A DNA stretch of 64,000 bases from Glaciecola blandensis. GTDB taxonomy: Bacteria > Pseudomonadota > Gammaproteobacteria > Enterobacterales > Alteromonadaceae. The notes under the pieces were generated by a model. The model did no database searches and had not been told where the DNA came from. It worked only from the letters and a program-made list of their open reading frames with translations. The translations under genes and the position numbers were made by a program. Positions 44,266 through 53,220 of this stretch are shown here, one piece after another. The stretch lies in assembly GCF_031846165.1 (NCBI RefSeq), contig NZ_JAVRIE010000006.1, forward strand, positions 62,001 to 126,000, written 5' to 3'. The stretch's first letter is position 1. Each line of letters begins with the position of its first letter.

Positions 44266-46486
44266 CAAGTAGCTCATGAAAATCAGCTTTAGTCAGTGGT
44301 TTTGACAAATAATAACCTTGGAATTTATCGACATTCATATCAATCAAGGTGTTTAAGTGGGCCTCGGTTTCAATGCCTTCCGCAGTCACTTGTAAGCTTA
44401 AACTTTTGGCCATCGAATGTATGGCTAAACAGAGATTTTTCGCCTCTTGGTCTTGAACAATATCTTTGACGAAACTGCGATCAATTTTCAAAATGTCGAA
44501 GTTAACGCTGCGCAAGTAACTCAAGCTTGAATATGCAATGCCAAAGTCGTCAATGGCGGTTCTCACACCCATTTCAGATAGCATGCGCATGTTTTCTCGA
44601 ACTAAGGTTAAATCGTCAGCGAAAACGCGTTCAGTTAATTCAAGTATCAGCTTGTCACCCGTCAGGCCATATTTGTCTAAGCAAAGACGAGTCACGTCAA
44701 CCAAAGCATGTTCTGCGAGTTGACGGTACGAAATATTCACCGACATACTAAGTTCTGTATGTCCCATGTCTTGCCAATCACGTAATGTCTGACAGGCAGA
44801 ATCAATGACCCAATCGCCAATTTGCAATATGTGTCCGCTATCTTCCGCAATAGGAATAAACTCTTCAGGAGAAATAAAACCCAATTCGCCATGATTCCAA
44901 CGCAATAAAGCCTCAGCGCCAGTAAGCTTCCTATTCCGATCGAAGATAGGTTGGAATACTAAAGACAGTTCATGACGATCATTCGCAAAATTTAATTCCG
45001 TATTCAGACGGAGCTTACGTTGTAAGTCGATGTCATAGTCTAAGTTATAAAATGCAAATGCACCTTTCTGATTCGTTTTAGTGCGATACATCGCCGCATC
45101 GGCTTTGCGTAATAAGTCGTTTGCATCTTTACTGTCAATTGGGTACTGAGCAATACCGACACTAGAACCAATGTTATGTTGCTTGTTTTGATGATAAATG
45201 GGCTGCAATATTACGTTTTGCACTCGCTCTACTAAGCTTACAATTTCATCTTTAGAAGTATCAATTTCCGTCAGCAAGATAAACTCGTCACCACCAAAAC
45301 GACCGATAAAGTCGCCTTCTCTGACACTCTTTTCAAGTCGTTGTCCGACTTCTACTAGCACTGCGTCACCGGCTTCATGACCATACATGTCGTTTACATC
45401 TTTAAACTTATCGAGGTCGATAAAAATCACAGCAAATGAAGCGTCAACATGATGCTTAAGCAAAGCAGTTAAGTGCTCTTGAATCATCAAGCGATTCGGC
45501 ATTTTCGTAAGATGGTCATAATGCGCGAGGTGTGATAGCTCGGATTCATATTGTTTGCGCTCACTGATATCTTCTATTGTGAATAAGCTATGGCGCTGCT
45601 CATTTTCATCTAAAACACTCAGAGCAGAATATTCAATCCAAACAATTCGGTGATCCTGTGTTTGCACTTGTATTTCGCGAGAAGGCTTGTCCACATTACT
45701 CGGCGCAAAGAAGTGTTCTCCATTCAAACAAAGTGCGCCAATATGTTGCTTGATCAGCGCGCCTGTTTTGAAGCCAAAAGTAATATGTGCCGTTTGATTC
45801 GCGCGCTGAATAATGCCTTTCTCATCAATTAATAAAACACTTTGCGCTTTTGAATTAAAAACCCCAGAAAATAAATCGCTCTCAAAAGACGCGAGTTTCA
45901 GTGCTTTGCGCAAAGAGAGCATCTTTTCGTTCAACGTGAAGTGGTAGGTCAGCATGATAAGACTGAAAATCGTCAAGCACATTAAACGAGTGACTAAGGT
46001 GTAGGCCATGTCTCCCTCGTAGGGAAGCACTTCCATTTGTTCCGGCCACACATAATAGTAGATAGTGCCAAGCACACTAATAAACCAGAAGAATATTTGC
46101 CCGCGCCAGCCCATTGTTCCACCAGCTAGAATAGGAAAAATGAAAATCCAAGCATAGTGAACAGTATCAATACCACCGGCAAAGGTAACATTTGCCATGT
46201 GGATCGCGAACATGCAAAACAACATAATTGCTGCTGCCAAGGGAACATTGCTCGTTTTCTTCAAAGCGAAAACGTTCAACACAATAACCAACACACCTAT
46301 GGCTTGTGTCATTACAACCCAATCTGGCATGAAGGAATACAAATCTTTAAAGGTCAGCCCGAGCACGATAATGTAGATAAAGCTTGTGAAGTTAACAATA
46401 GAAAACACACCCGATGAACGAGCACTTATAAAAAAGGCACTAAAAGCTGACCTAGATGGTTCGATATTCATTTTTTCTGACGCCAT
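44249..46486 (-). CDS. Membrane PAS-GGDEF-EAL protein (c-di-GMP turnover)
   Basis: 745 residues. An N-terminal membrane region of about six or seven helices (30-195) is followed by a PAS domain (about 215-330), a GGDEF domain with intact GRFGGDEF and an REGD inhibitory site five residues before it, and an EAL domain with GAEALLRW, ELTERVF and DDFG. It may both make and break c-di-GMP; the EAL loop reads DDFGIAYSS instead of DDFGTGYSS, which could lower activity. The C-terminal codons fall inside a 19-bp direct repeat. Confidence 0.93.
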   Translation of the reverse strand: MASEKMNIEPSRSAFSAFFISARSSGVFSIVNFTSFIYIIVLGLTFKDLYSFMPDWVVMTQAIGVLVIVLNVFALKKTSNVPLAAAIMLFCMFAIHMANVTFAGGIDTVHYAWIFIFPILAGGTMGWRGQIFFWFISVLGTIYYYVWPEQMEVLPYEGDMAYTLVTRLMCLTIFSLIMLTYHFTLNEKMLSLRKALKLASFESDLFSGVFNSKAQSVLLIDEKGIIQRANQTAHITFGFKTGALIKQHIGALCLNGEHFFAPSNVDKPSREIQVQTQDHRIVWIEYSALSVLDENEQRHSLFTIEDISERKQYESELSHLAHYDHLTKMPNRLMIQEHLTALLKHHVDASFAVIFIDLDKFKDVNDMYGHEAGDAVLVEVGQRLEKSVREGDFIGRFGGDEFILLTEIDTSKDEIVSLVERVQNVILQPIYHQNKQHNIGSSVGIAQYPIDSKDANDLLRKADAAMYRTKTNQKGAFAFYNLDYDIDLQRKLRLNTELNFANDRHELSLVFQPIFDRNRKLTGAEALLRWNHGELGFISPEEFIPIAEDSGHILQIGDWVIDSACQTLRDWQDMGHTELSMSVNISYRQLAEHALVDVTRLCLDKYGLTGDKLILELTERVFADDLTLVRENMRMLSEMGVRTAIDDFGIAYSSLSYLRSVNFDILKIDRSFVKDIVQDQEAKNLCLAIHSMAKSLSLQVTAEGIETEAHLNTLIDMNVDKFQGYYLSKPLTKADFHELLVSPQA

Positions 46487-46709
46487 GTTTCTCTGCTACT
46501 TCCCTTGCATTGTGATTGGCATACGAGCCACGAGTTTTTGTGCGCTCCAAATCTGCGCGCAATATATCACTATTCATTATCCAAAGCCTAATTAGTGAGC
46601 ACTGAAAGAGATGAAAAATACAGTACGCCGACTACTTATGCTCGAATGAGTTTGCATAATAATATCTATCAGTTATTGTTACATTAATTAGAATAAATGA
46701 TGATTCCTT

Positions 46710-47672
46710 ATGAGACCACACGAACTCAATCTACTCGTTGTATTTGATGCGATCATGACCGAGCGCTCGATTACACGGGCAGCTAACCGCCTGAACATGA
46801 CTCAACCTGCTGTCTCAAATGCAGTGAGCAGAATGCGAGTGGCTTGGAAAGATGACTTGTTCGTTAAAAGTGGTCGTAACATTCAACCGACCTTAAAAGC
46901 GCAAAACTTATGGGAACAAATCAAGGATCCTGTTTCAGAGTTGAGCGCTGTAATTAGGCCAAATGAATTTGACCCAAAAACCGTAAAAAGAACGTTCAGG
47001 ATTTCATTGGCAGATATCGTTGCCCAAATGCTGTTGGTTCCGCTACGAAAGATCATTGAAGAGGAAGCGCCGAATGTCAATATTCATTCAGTCCCTTATA
47101 CCATCACTAATGCCCAACAGGTGCTTGATGATGCCAACGTTGATTTGGTCTTAGGTGCGGCGCTGACTTTGTCTCCCGTGATCCGGGCAGAATATCTTTT
47201 CGATCCGTTTTATGTCTGCGTGATGCGCCCCGACCATCCATTAGCCAAAGGGCAAATTACCTTTGAAGAGTTTGCCAATGCTGAGCACTTATTGGTTTCA
47301 CTTTCTGGTGACTCTTCCGGCTTTACTGATGAAGTCCTTGCCCAAAAAGGCTTAACTCGAAGAGTGTCTTGCACCGTTAATCAATTCAGTGTGGTGCCTG
47401 ATTTATTGGTTAACAGTAAGCTCATTTGTGTCGTGCCTGCAGGCGCAGTGCATAAACAAATTGTAAATGGCACCTTAGCGGCCACTTTGCCTCCATTTGA
47501 AATGCCAAAAACGACAGCGAATTTGTTTTGGCATAAGCGACAAGATAAGGATCCAGGCCTGGTTTGGCTGCGTGAGAAAGTGAAAAATATACTGGTAGAA
47601 AAAGCCGAAATTGAAACCATTAGCGTGAAAAATCACTTGTGCTCTGGTTGCCTTGAACATCTGTTAAAGTGA
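46710..47672 (+). CDS. LysR-family regulator, NodD/MexT-like
   Basis: 320 residues. Winged helix-turn-helix (1-65, HELNLLVVFDAIMTERSITR, AVSNAVSRMR) and a LysR effector domain (about 95-300). The N-terminal pattern resembles NodD and MexT, the activator of the MexEF-OprN efflux system in Pseudomonas. It converges on the 3' end of a MexF-like pump, so a regulatory link is plausible but unproven. The C-terminus has two Cys (CSGC). Confidence 0.88.
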   Translation: MRPHELNLLVVFDAIMTERSITRAANRLNMTQPAVSNAVSRMRVAWKDDLFVKSGRNIQPTLKAQNLWEQIKDPVSELSAVIRPNEFDPKTVKRTFRISLADIVAQMLLVPLRKIIEEEAPNVNIHSVPYTITNAQQVLDDANVDLVLGAALTLSPVIRAEYLFDPFYVCVMRPDHPLAKGQITFEEFANAEHLLVSLSGDSSGFTDEVLAQKGLTRRVSCTVNQFSVVPDLLVNSKLICVVPAGAVHKQIVNGTLAATLPPFEMPKTTANLFWHKRQDKDPGLVWLREKVKNILVEKAEIETISVKNHLCSGCLEHLLK

Positions 47673-47731
47673 GAACTCAACATCATCTACCAAGGTAAGG
47701 AGCCAAATAGGTAGACGAATATTGAGTTCTC
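47671..47731. terminator. Bidirectional hairpin between LysR and pump genes
   Basis: A 10-bp stem GAGAACTCAA / TTGAGTTCTC encloses a second small stem (CTACC / GGTAG). It starts right at the LysR stop and lies 16 bp from the pump stop. Confidence 0.55.
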
Positions 47732-47746
47732 AACAGCCTTGAGCTG

Positions 47747-50700
47747 TTAGCGTGTAGACTTCGTGCGGACGAACACCCTATAGAATAGAGGTGTCAGTAG
47801 TAGTCCGAAAATTGTCACGCCAATCATGCCGGCAAAAACTGCGACGCCCATCGCTTGTCGCATTTCCGCTCCCGCACCCGTTGAGAGAACCATCGGCAAT
47901 ACACCCATGATAAATGCGATTGATGTCATCAAGATAGGGCGCAAGCGTAAACGCGTTGCTTCCATTAGTGCATCCATCGTACTGAGGCCTTGCTCCTGTT
48001 TTTCTTTGGCAAACTCAACAATCAGAATGGCATTCTTTGTGGCTAAGCCAACCAATACTATCAAGCCAATTTGAGTGAATATATTATTGTCTCCACCTGA
48101 AATAATCACGCCGGTCATCGCCGATAAAAGCGTCATCGGGATAATCAATATAATAGCGAGCGGCAAAGTCATACTTTCATATTGAGCAGCAAGCACCATA
48201 AATACCAACAACACAATCAAAGGGAAAACAAGTAGTGAGGTGTTGCCCGCTAGTACTTGTTGATACGTAAGATCAGTCCACTCGTAAGTAACACCGTTTG
48301 GTAGAGTCTCCGCCAGAATCGCTTCTATAGCAGCTTGCGCTTCACCGGAACTAAAGCCAGGTGCAGGTGCGCCGTTAATCTCAGCCGTGGTAAACCCATT
48401 GTAATGCATTACGCGATCAGGACCCGCTACATAGCTCACGCTGACAAAAGAACCTAAGGGGATCATATCGCCTTGACGATTGCGGATCTGCAACTGCTCA
48501 ATTTGCTCGGGTTCTTGACGAAAGCTTTCTTCAGCTTGTAAATTGACTTGGTACGTGCGACCGAATTGATTGAAATCATTCACATATAACGACCCCAAAT
48601 AAATTTGCATCGTTCTAAAAATATCGTTGATCGCAACGCCTTGCATTTTTGCTTTATCGCGGTCAATTTGAACGTCCAGTTGCGGCACATTTACTTGGTA
48701 AGAAGAAAATACACCCGCCAACTCAGGCGTTGCCCACGCTTTTTGTAATACCGACTGCGTTACCTGATACAACTCGTTGTAACCCATGTTTGCTTTATCT
48801 AGCAGTTGCAGTTTAAAGCCACCAATCGTGCCAAGCCCTTGAACCGGAGGAGGTGGAAAAATGGCAATAAAGGCATCTTGAATACCAAAGAATTGGGCGC
48901 CCAAGTCACCTGCAATTGCATCAGCTGACAAATCATCAGTATTGCGCTCATCAAAAGATTTAAGGGTCACGAACACAACGCCACTGTTTGAGCTATTAGT
49001 GAAGCCATTAATACTCAGACCGGGAAATGCGACTGCAGATTCTACTCCGGGATGAGCCAAGGCAATACGAGACATTTCCTGAATCACTTCTTCTGTGCGA
49101 TCTAACGATGCCGCATCAGGCAATTGAGCAAAAGAGACTAAATACTGTTTGTCTTGACCTGGTACATAAGCGGTTGGTGTTGTGTGAAATTGGTAGCCAG
49201 TTAGCCCAAGTAAGCCGATATAGATTACCCCGACAATGGCACCTGAACGCAATATTTTTTGTACCGCGAAGGCATACGATTTTTCACCCTTGGCAAATAG
49301 CTTGTTAAATGGAGTAAAGATAAATCGGCCTAGAACTTTGTCCATACCTCGTGTTAGCGCATCCTTCGGTGCATCTTTATCTTTTAGCAATACTGCGGCC
49401 AAGGCCGGACTTAAGGTTAGGGAGTTAAATGCAGATATAAAAGTTGATATAGTGATAGTAAGTGCAAACTGCATATAGAATTGTCCCGTCAGTCCAGACA
49501 TGAATGCGGTAGGTACAAACACGGCTGCAAGCACGAGCGTAGTGGCAACAATCGGCCCAGTTACTTCCCGCATGGCTTTTTGGCTAGCTTCCAATGGTTT
49601 TAAACCGTCGTGAATATTCCGCTCAACGTTTTCTACCACGACGATAGCATCATCAACGACAATACCTATCGCAAGCACTAAACCGAACAAGGATAAAGCA
49701 TTGAGGGAAAACCCAAGCAAATGCATCACTGCAAACGTTCCCACTAGTGAAACTGGCACTGCTACCAAAGGAATAATTGATGCACGCCAAGTTTGTAGGA
49801 ATAACACCACAACCACCACAACAAGGAGCACAGCCTCAAATAAAGTCTTTACTACTGCTTCTATTGACCCACGCACAAATACGGTCGGATCATACACAAT
49901 GCTGTAATCGAGGCCTTCCGGGAAAGTCTGTTTTAACTCAGCCATCTTGGCGCGTACATCTTCAGAAATTTGTATCGCATTTGAACCCGCAGCTTGGAAG
50001 ATAGGTAGTGCAACAGCTGGCTTATTATCTAATAGTGAACGCAAAGCATAAAAGTCGGCACCAAGCTCTATTCGAGCCACATCGCGTAAACGCGATATCT
50101 CACCTTGCTCCCCTACTTTAATAATGATGTTGCCAAACTCATCTTCATTCTGAAGCCGCCCTTGGACGTTAATGAGCAATTGAAAGTCGTTCGAGCCCGA
50201 AGGTTGAGCCCCCAAACTACCCGCTGCCGCTTGTTGGTTCTGTTCAGTAATTGCAGCAGCAATATCCATTGGAGTGAGTTCAAGTGCCGCGACTTTATTT
50301 GGATCTAACCAAATTCGCATGCTGTATTCACCCGCTCCGAACAAACGAACATCACCGACTCCAGTGACACCAGCAAGCTCATCTTTAATATTCAAGTGAG
50401 CGTAGTTAGACAAGTACAACATATCGTATTTATCGTTGGGTGAAGTGATGTGCACGACCATCGTCAAGTCAGGGGACGACTTCTGTGTAACCACACCCAT
50501 TCGCTGCACTTCTTGAGGTAAACGAGGCAGTGCTCTATCTACTCGCCCTTGAACGTGGGTTTGTGCCAGGTCGACATCAGTTCCAATGGCGAATGTGATG
50601 GTTAAAGTCATTCGTCCATCAGCCGTCGCTTGAGAAGACATATACAACATATTCTCTGTTCCCTGAAGCTCTTGCTCCAACGGACTCGCCACTGTTTCTG

Positions 50701-50878
50701 CAATGACTTTTGGATTGGCACCAGGATAGTTAGCCGTCACCACGATAGTCGGCGGTACAACTTCAGGGTATTCAGTTATTGGCAATTGCCATACAGCAAG
50801 CGCACCGGCAATGAAAATTAATAATGACAAAACGCCAGCAAAAATTGGGCGGCGAATGAAAAACTGAGAAAAATTCAT
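47747..50878 (-). CDS. RND multidrug efflux pump, MexF-like
   Basis: 1043 residues with the RND build: N-terminal FFIRRPIFAGVLSLLIF, two periplasmic halves and twelve membrane helices. The essential Asp pair lies in helix 4 (GIVVDDAIVVVENV). The start MNFSQFFI resembles MexF. It uses the proton gradient to push drugs or metabolites out with an adaptor (likely the 39004 gene) and an unseen outer-membrane channel. A 23-residue membrane peptide is encoded just upstream and overlaps the start (ATGA). Confidence 0.95.
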   Translation of the reverse strand: MNFSQFFIRRPIFAGVLSLLIFIAGALAVWQLPITEYPEVVPPTIVVTANYPGANPKVIAETVASPLEQELQGTENMLYMSSQATADGRMTLTITFAIGTDVDLAQTHVQGRVDRALPRLPQEVQRMGVVTQKSSPDLTMVVHITSPNDKYDMLYLSNYAHLNIKDELAGVTGVGDVRLFGAGEYSMRIWLDPNKVAALELTPMDIAAAITEQNQQAAAGSLGAQPSGSNDFQLLINVQGRLQNEDEFGNIIIKVGEQGEISRLRDVARIELGADFYALRSLLDNKPAVALPIFQAAGSNAIQISEDVRAKMAELKQTFPEGLDYSIVYDPTVFVRGSIEAVVKTLFEAVLLVVVVVVLFLQTWRASIIPLVAVPVSLVGTFAVMHLLGFSLNALSLFGLVLAIGIVVDDAIVVVENVERNIHDGLKPLEASQKAMREVTGPIVATTLVLAAVFVPTAFMSGLTGQFYMQFALTITISTFISAFNSLTLSPALAAVLLKDKDAPKDALTRGMDKVLGRFIFTPFNKLFAKGEKSYAFAVQKILRSGAIVGVIYIGLLGLTGYQFHTTPTAYVPGQDKQYLVSFAQLPDAASLDRTEEVIQEMSRIALAHPGVESAVAFPGLSINGFTNSSNSGVVFVTLKSFDERNTDDLSADAIAGDLGAQFFGIQDAFIAIFPPPPVQGLGTIGGFKLQLLDKANMGYNELYQVTQSVLQKAWATPELAGVFSSYQVNVPQLDVQIDRDKAKMQGVAINDIFRTMQIYLGSLYVNDFNQFGRTYQVNLQAEESFRQEPEQIEQLQIRNRQGDMIPLGSFVSVSYVAGPDRVMHYNGFTTAEINGAPAPGFSSGEAQAAIEAILAETLPNGVTYEWTDLTYQQVLAGNTSLLVFPLIVLLVFMVLAAQYESMTLPLAIILIIPMTLLSAMTGVIISGGDNNIFTQIGLIVLVGLATKNAILIVEFAKEKQEQGLSTMDALMEATRLRLRPILMTSIAFIMGVLPMVLSTGAGAEMRQAMGVAVFAGMIGVTIFGLLLTPLFYRVFVRTKSTR

Positions 50879-50946
50879 ACGAGCTCCTTAAACAGGCGCA
50901 CGATAAACAGAAAGTAAACGATAGCGATCAGTGTGATTAAATACAT
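50875..50946 (-). CDS. 23-residue membrane microprotein coupled to RND pump
   Basis: ATG at 50946 with GAGGAG about 6 nt upstream, stop TGA overlapping the pump ATG (GTATGA). The peptide starts MYLITLIAIVYF, is hydrophobic over about 17 residues, and ends with a basic/acidic tail (RLFKELV). This is the layout of single-helix regulatory peptides such as KdpF and AcrZ, which dock on transporters. The pump has its own AAGGAG within the peptide gene, 5 nt before its ATG, so the two are translationally coupled. It is too short for standard gene calling; function inferred only. Confidence 0.7.
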   Translation of the reverse strand: MYLITLIAIVYFLFIVRLFKELV

Positions 50947-51251
50947 TATTGGCTCCTCAACCTTGGATATTGGGGAGTACTATAATGATACTTTTAACAT
51001 AAATATAATTATGATTTCATATTAAACGCATATTGATAATGAATGCATTAATGAGATATAAAAGGAATTCAACCAGTCGTAAAGCCCGCTATTTGTTAGA
51101 GTTTAGATAGTCATGAGAGAGTTTAAGCGGTAAGATTTAGAACTAGTGCACGAACTCTCTCGCGGTATCTTCATGGATGAGTCAGTTTGATTGTCTGTAA
51201 GTGAAACAAAAAAACTATCATAGTCATTGTAACTAAGGGAACTACTTCGCC
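50947..51251. other. Intergenic region between pump unit and mscS
   Basis: 305 bp, AT-rich, divergent promoters expected. It holds an imperfect inverted repeat (about 51113-51123 with 51152-51162, GAGAGAGTTT / GAACTCTCTC). No gene seen; no clear LysR box could be defined by eye. Confidence 0.4.
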
Positions 51252-52079
51252 ATGAATGAGTACATTCAAAACTTCGATATCAATCAATATTTGCCAGCCG
51301 CGATAGCCTGGGCGACTAATATTTTAATGGCTATTCTGATTCTATTGCTTGGCATTTGGATCAGCGGCCGTGCATACAAAGCGGTATATTCGTTTGGAAA
51401 ACGCTACGAGCGTCTTGACGACACCTTATTCCGATTTTTTGGAAGCATAGCCCGCTATGTCATTTTAACCTTTGTATTTATATCTGTCCTGAATCGATTT
51501 GGTGTACAAACCACTTCTATCGTTGCACTCATTGGTGCAGCAGGTTTAGCTGTAGGTTTAGCCTTGCAAGGTGCCATGTCAAACTTAGCCGCCGGCGTTA
51601 TGTTACTAATATTCCGTCCATACAAAGTGGATGAGTTCATAGAAGCAGCAGGACAGTTCGGTAAAGTAACTGAAATCGATTTATTCACCACTATCATGCA
51701 AACATTTGATAACCAAAAAATCATTATCCCTAACAGTGAAATATGGGGCCAACAAATTACCAATCATTCATTTCATGAAGTACGTGGTGTCGACATGACT
51801 TTTGGTGTTGCCTATAACGAGAATATTGATGACGCTCGCAAGGTCATTGATGAAGTGCTTGCTGCACATCCTCTGGTATTAAAAGAACCCGCTCCTTTTG
51901 TAGAAGTTAGCGAGTTAAATAACAGCTCAGTCGATTTTATCGTGAGACCGTTCTGTAAAGGTGATGACTATTTCAAAGTGAAGTTCTCTGTACCAGAGCA
52001 AATTAAGAAAGCCCTAGATGCGGCGAATATTGAGATCCCATTCCCGCATCGCAAAGTTATTTTAGTCAAAGAAGATTAA
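51252..52079 (+). CDS. mscS: Small-conductance mechanosensitive channel (MscS)
   Basis: 275 residues, close to E. coli MscS (286). Three N-terminal membrane helices; the pore-lining helix 3 has LIGAAGLAVGLALQGAMSNL with alternating Gly/Ala. The beta domain (FRPYKVDEFIEAAGQFGKVTEID) and the C-terminal cytoplasmic cage follow. It opens on sudden osmotic down-shock to release solutes. Confidence 0.95.
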   Translation: MNEYIQNFDINQYLPAAIAWATNILMAILILLLGIWISGRAYKAVYSFGKRYERLDDTLFRFFGSIARYVILTFVFISVLNRFGVQTTSIVALIGAAGLAVGLALQGAMSNLAAGVMLLIFRPYKVDEFIEAAGQFGKVTEIDLFTTIMQTFDNQKIIIPNSEIWGQQITNHSFHEVRGVDMTFGVAYNENIDDARKVIDEVLAAHPLVLKEPAPFVEVSELNNSSVDFIVRPFCKGDDYFKVKFSVPEQIKKALDAANIEIPFPHRKVILVKED

Positions 52080-52118
52080 GGTCTAATGGGCTTCGCCCAG
52101 AAAAATATAGGAAGGTAA

Positions 52119-53015
52119 ATGAGCAAGGTAGTATTACTAGATGGTGGCATGGGGCAAGAGCTGCTTAGCAGAAGTCAGCGTCCAGCAACACCTATGTGGT
52201 CAGCAGATGTTATGCTTCATGAACCTTCCTTAGTGCGCGATTTACATTTGGATTTCATTCGCAGCGGTGCAGACCTTATTACCTTAAACACATATACTGC
52301 AACACCCACAAGGCTGGCTCGTCAGAATGCGCTGCCGAAGCTGCAAGATTTGCATATCATGGCGATGTCCGCTGCAACCGAAGCAAGGCAACTCTCAGGT
52401 AGAACCGAGGTCAAAATAGCGGGATGCTTGCCACCTCTAGTCGCCAGCTATCGACCCGAATTTGCATTGCCTTATCAGGCATCTCTCGATAGCTACCGAA
52501 CCTTGGTGAAGCTACAGAGCCCTGCGAGTGACCTTTTCATTTGTGAAACAATGTCATCGATTGACGAAGCAAAGGCCGCTTGTGTTGCAGGACTTGAGAG
52601 TGAAAAACCTGTTTGGCTTGGATTGACGGTACAAGACGATCAACCCCAACTATTAAGAAGTGGAGAGAGCCTAAAAGACGCACTCACTATTTTTGAGGCC
52701 ATGCCAATAGAAGCGATCGTACTTAACTGCAGTCAACCAGAAGCGATCGATGCCTGCTGGCCATTATTGAGCAAATCGACAAAGAAAATTGGTGCCTATG
52801 CCAACGGTTTCGTCTCCGTGACCTCTCTGTACCCCGGCGACACAGTAGAAGAGTTACAATCACGACAAGATTTAAGTCCCAAACACTACGCGGACTATGC
52901 TTTATCTTGGGTGGAACGTGGGGCCACAATAATTGGTGGTTGTTGTGAAATAGGACCGGAGCATATCAAGGCGATTCATCAGCGTTTGGTTGACGCAAAA
53001 TTCAAGCCGTTTTAG
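52119..53015 (+). CDS. Homocysteine S-methyltransferase family protein
   Basis: 298 residues. LLDGGMGQEL at the start, ADLITLNTYTA, and the zinc ligands Cys near 204 (LNCSQPE) and Cys274-Cys275 (GGCCE) are intact. The family moves a methyl group from S-methylmethionine or betaine to homocysteine. It is shorter and probably uses an alternative methyl donor compared with MetH. Good ribosome site (AGGAAGG). Substrate not determinable. Confidence 0.88.
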   Translation: MSKVVLLDGGMGQELLSRSQRPATPMWSADVMLHEPSLVRDLHLDFIRSGADLITLNTYTATPTRLARQNALPKLQDLHIMAMSAATEARQLSGRTEVKIAGCLPPLVASYRPEFALPYQASLDSYRTLVKLQSPASDLFICETMSSIDEAKAACVAGLESEKPVWLGLTVQDDQPQLLRSGESLKDALTIFEAMPIEAIVLNCSQPEAIDACWPLLSKSTKKIGAYANGFVSVTSLYPGDTVEELQSRQDLSPKHYADYALSWVERGATIIGGCCEIGPEHIKAIHQRLVDAKFKPF

Positions 53016-53220
53016 TCGTACACGCACTGTTGGTGTAATCAATGAATGACAACAACAAGGCAACAAATATCCAGTCCCTTTACATGCAATCCAAACGCAT
53101 TGTAAACTCATAACGAGAGTTCTGCTCGGTACAGGCAACGCAGTGGTGCATGTCATGTGGGTGTACTGTTCTTCTCTCGTCAACGGACCCAAGTTAATTA
53201 TAATAAAAAAGGTTTTCTAA

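Noticed and set aside
53044..53115. A 23-codon frame in the gap before the Tricorn gene
   Set aside because: No ribosome site, no hydrophobic or other pattern, and not coupled to the next gene.
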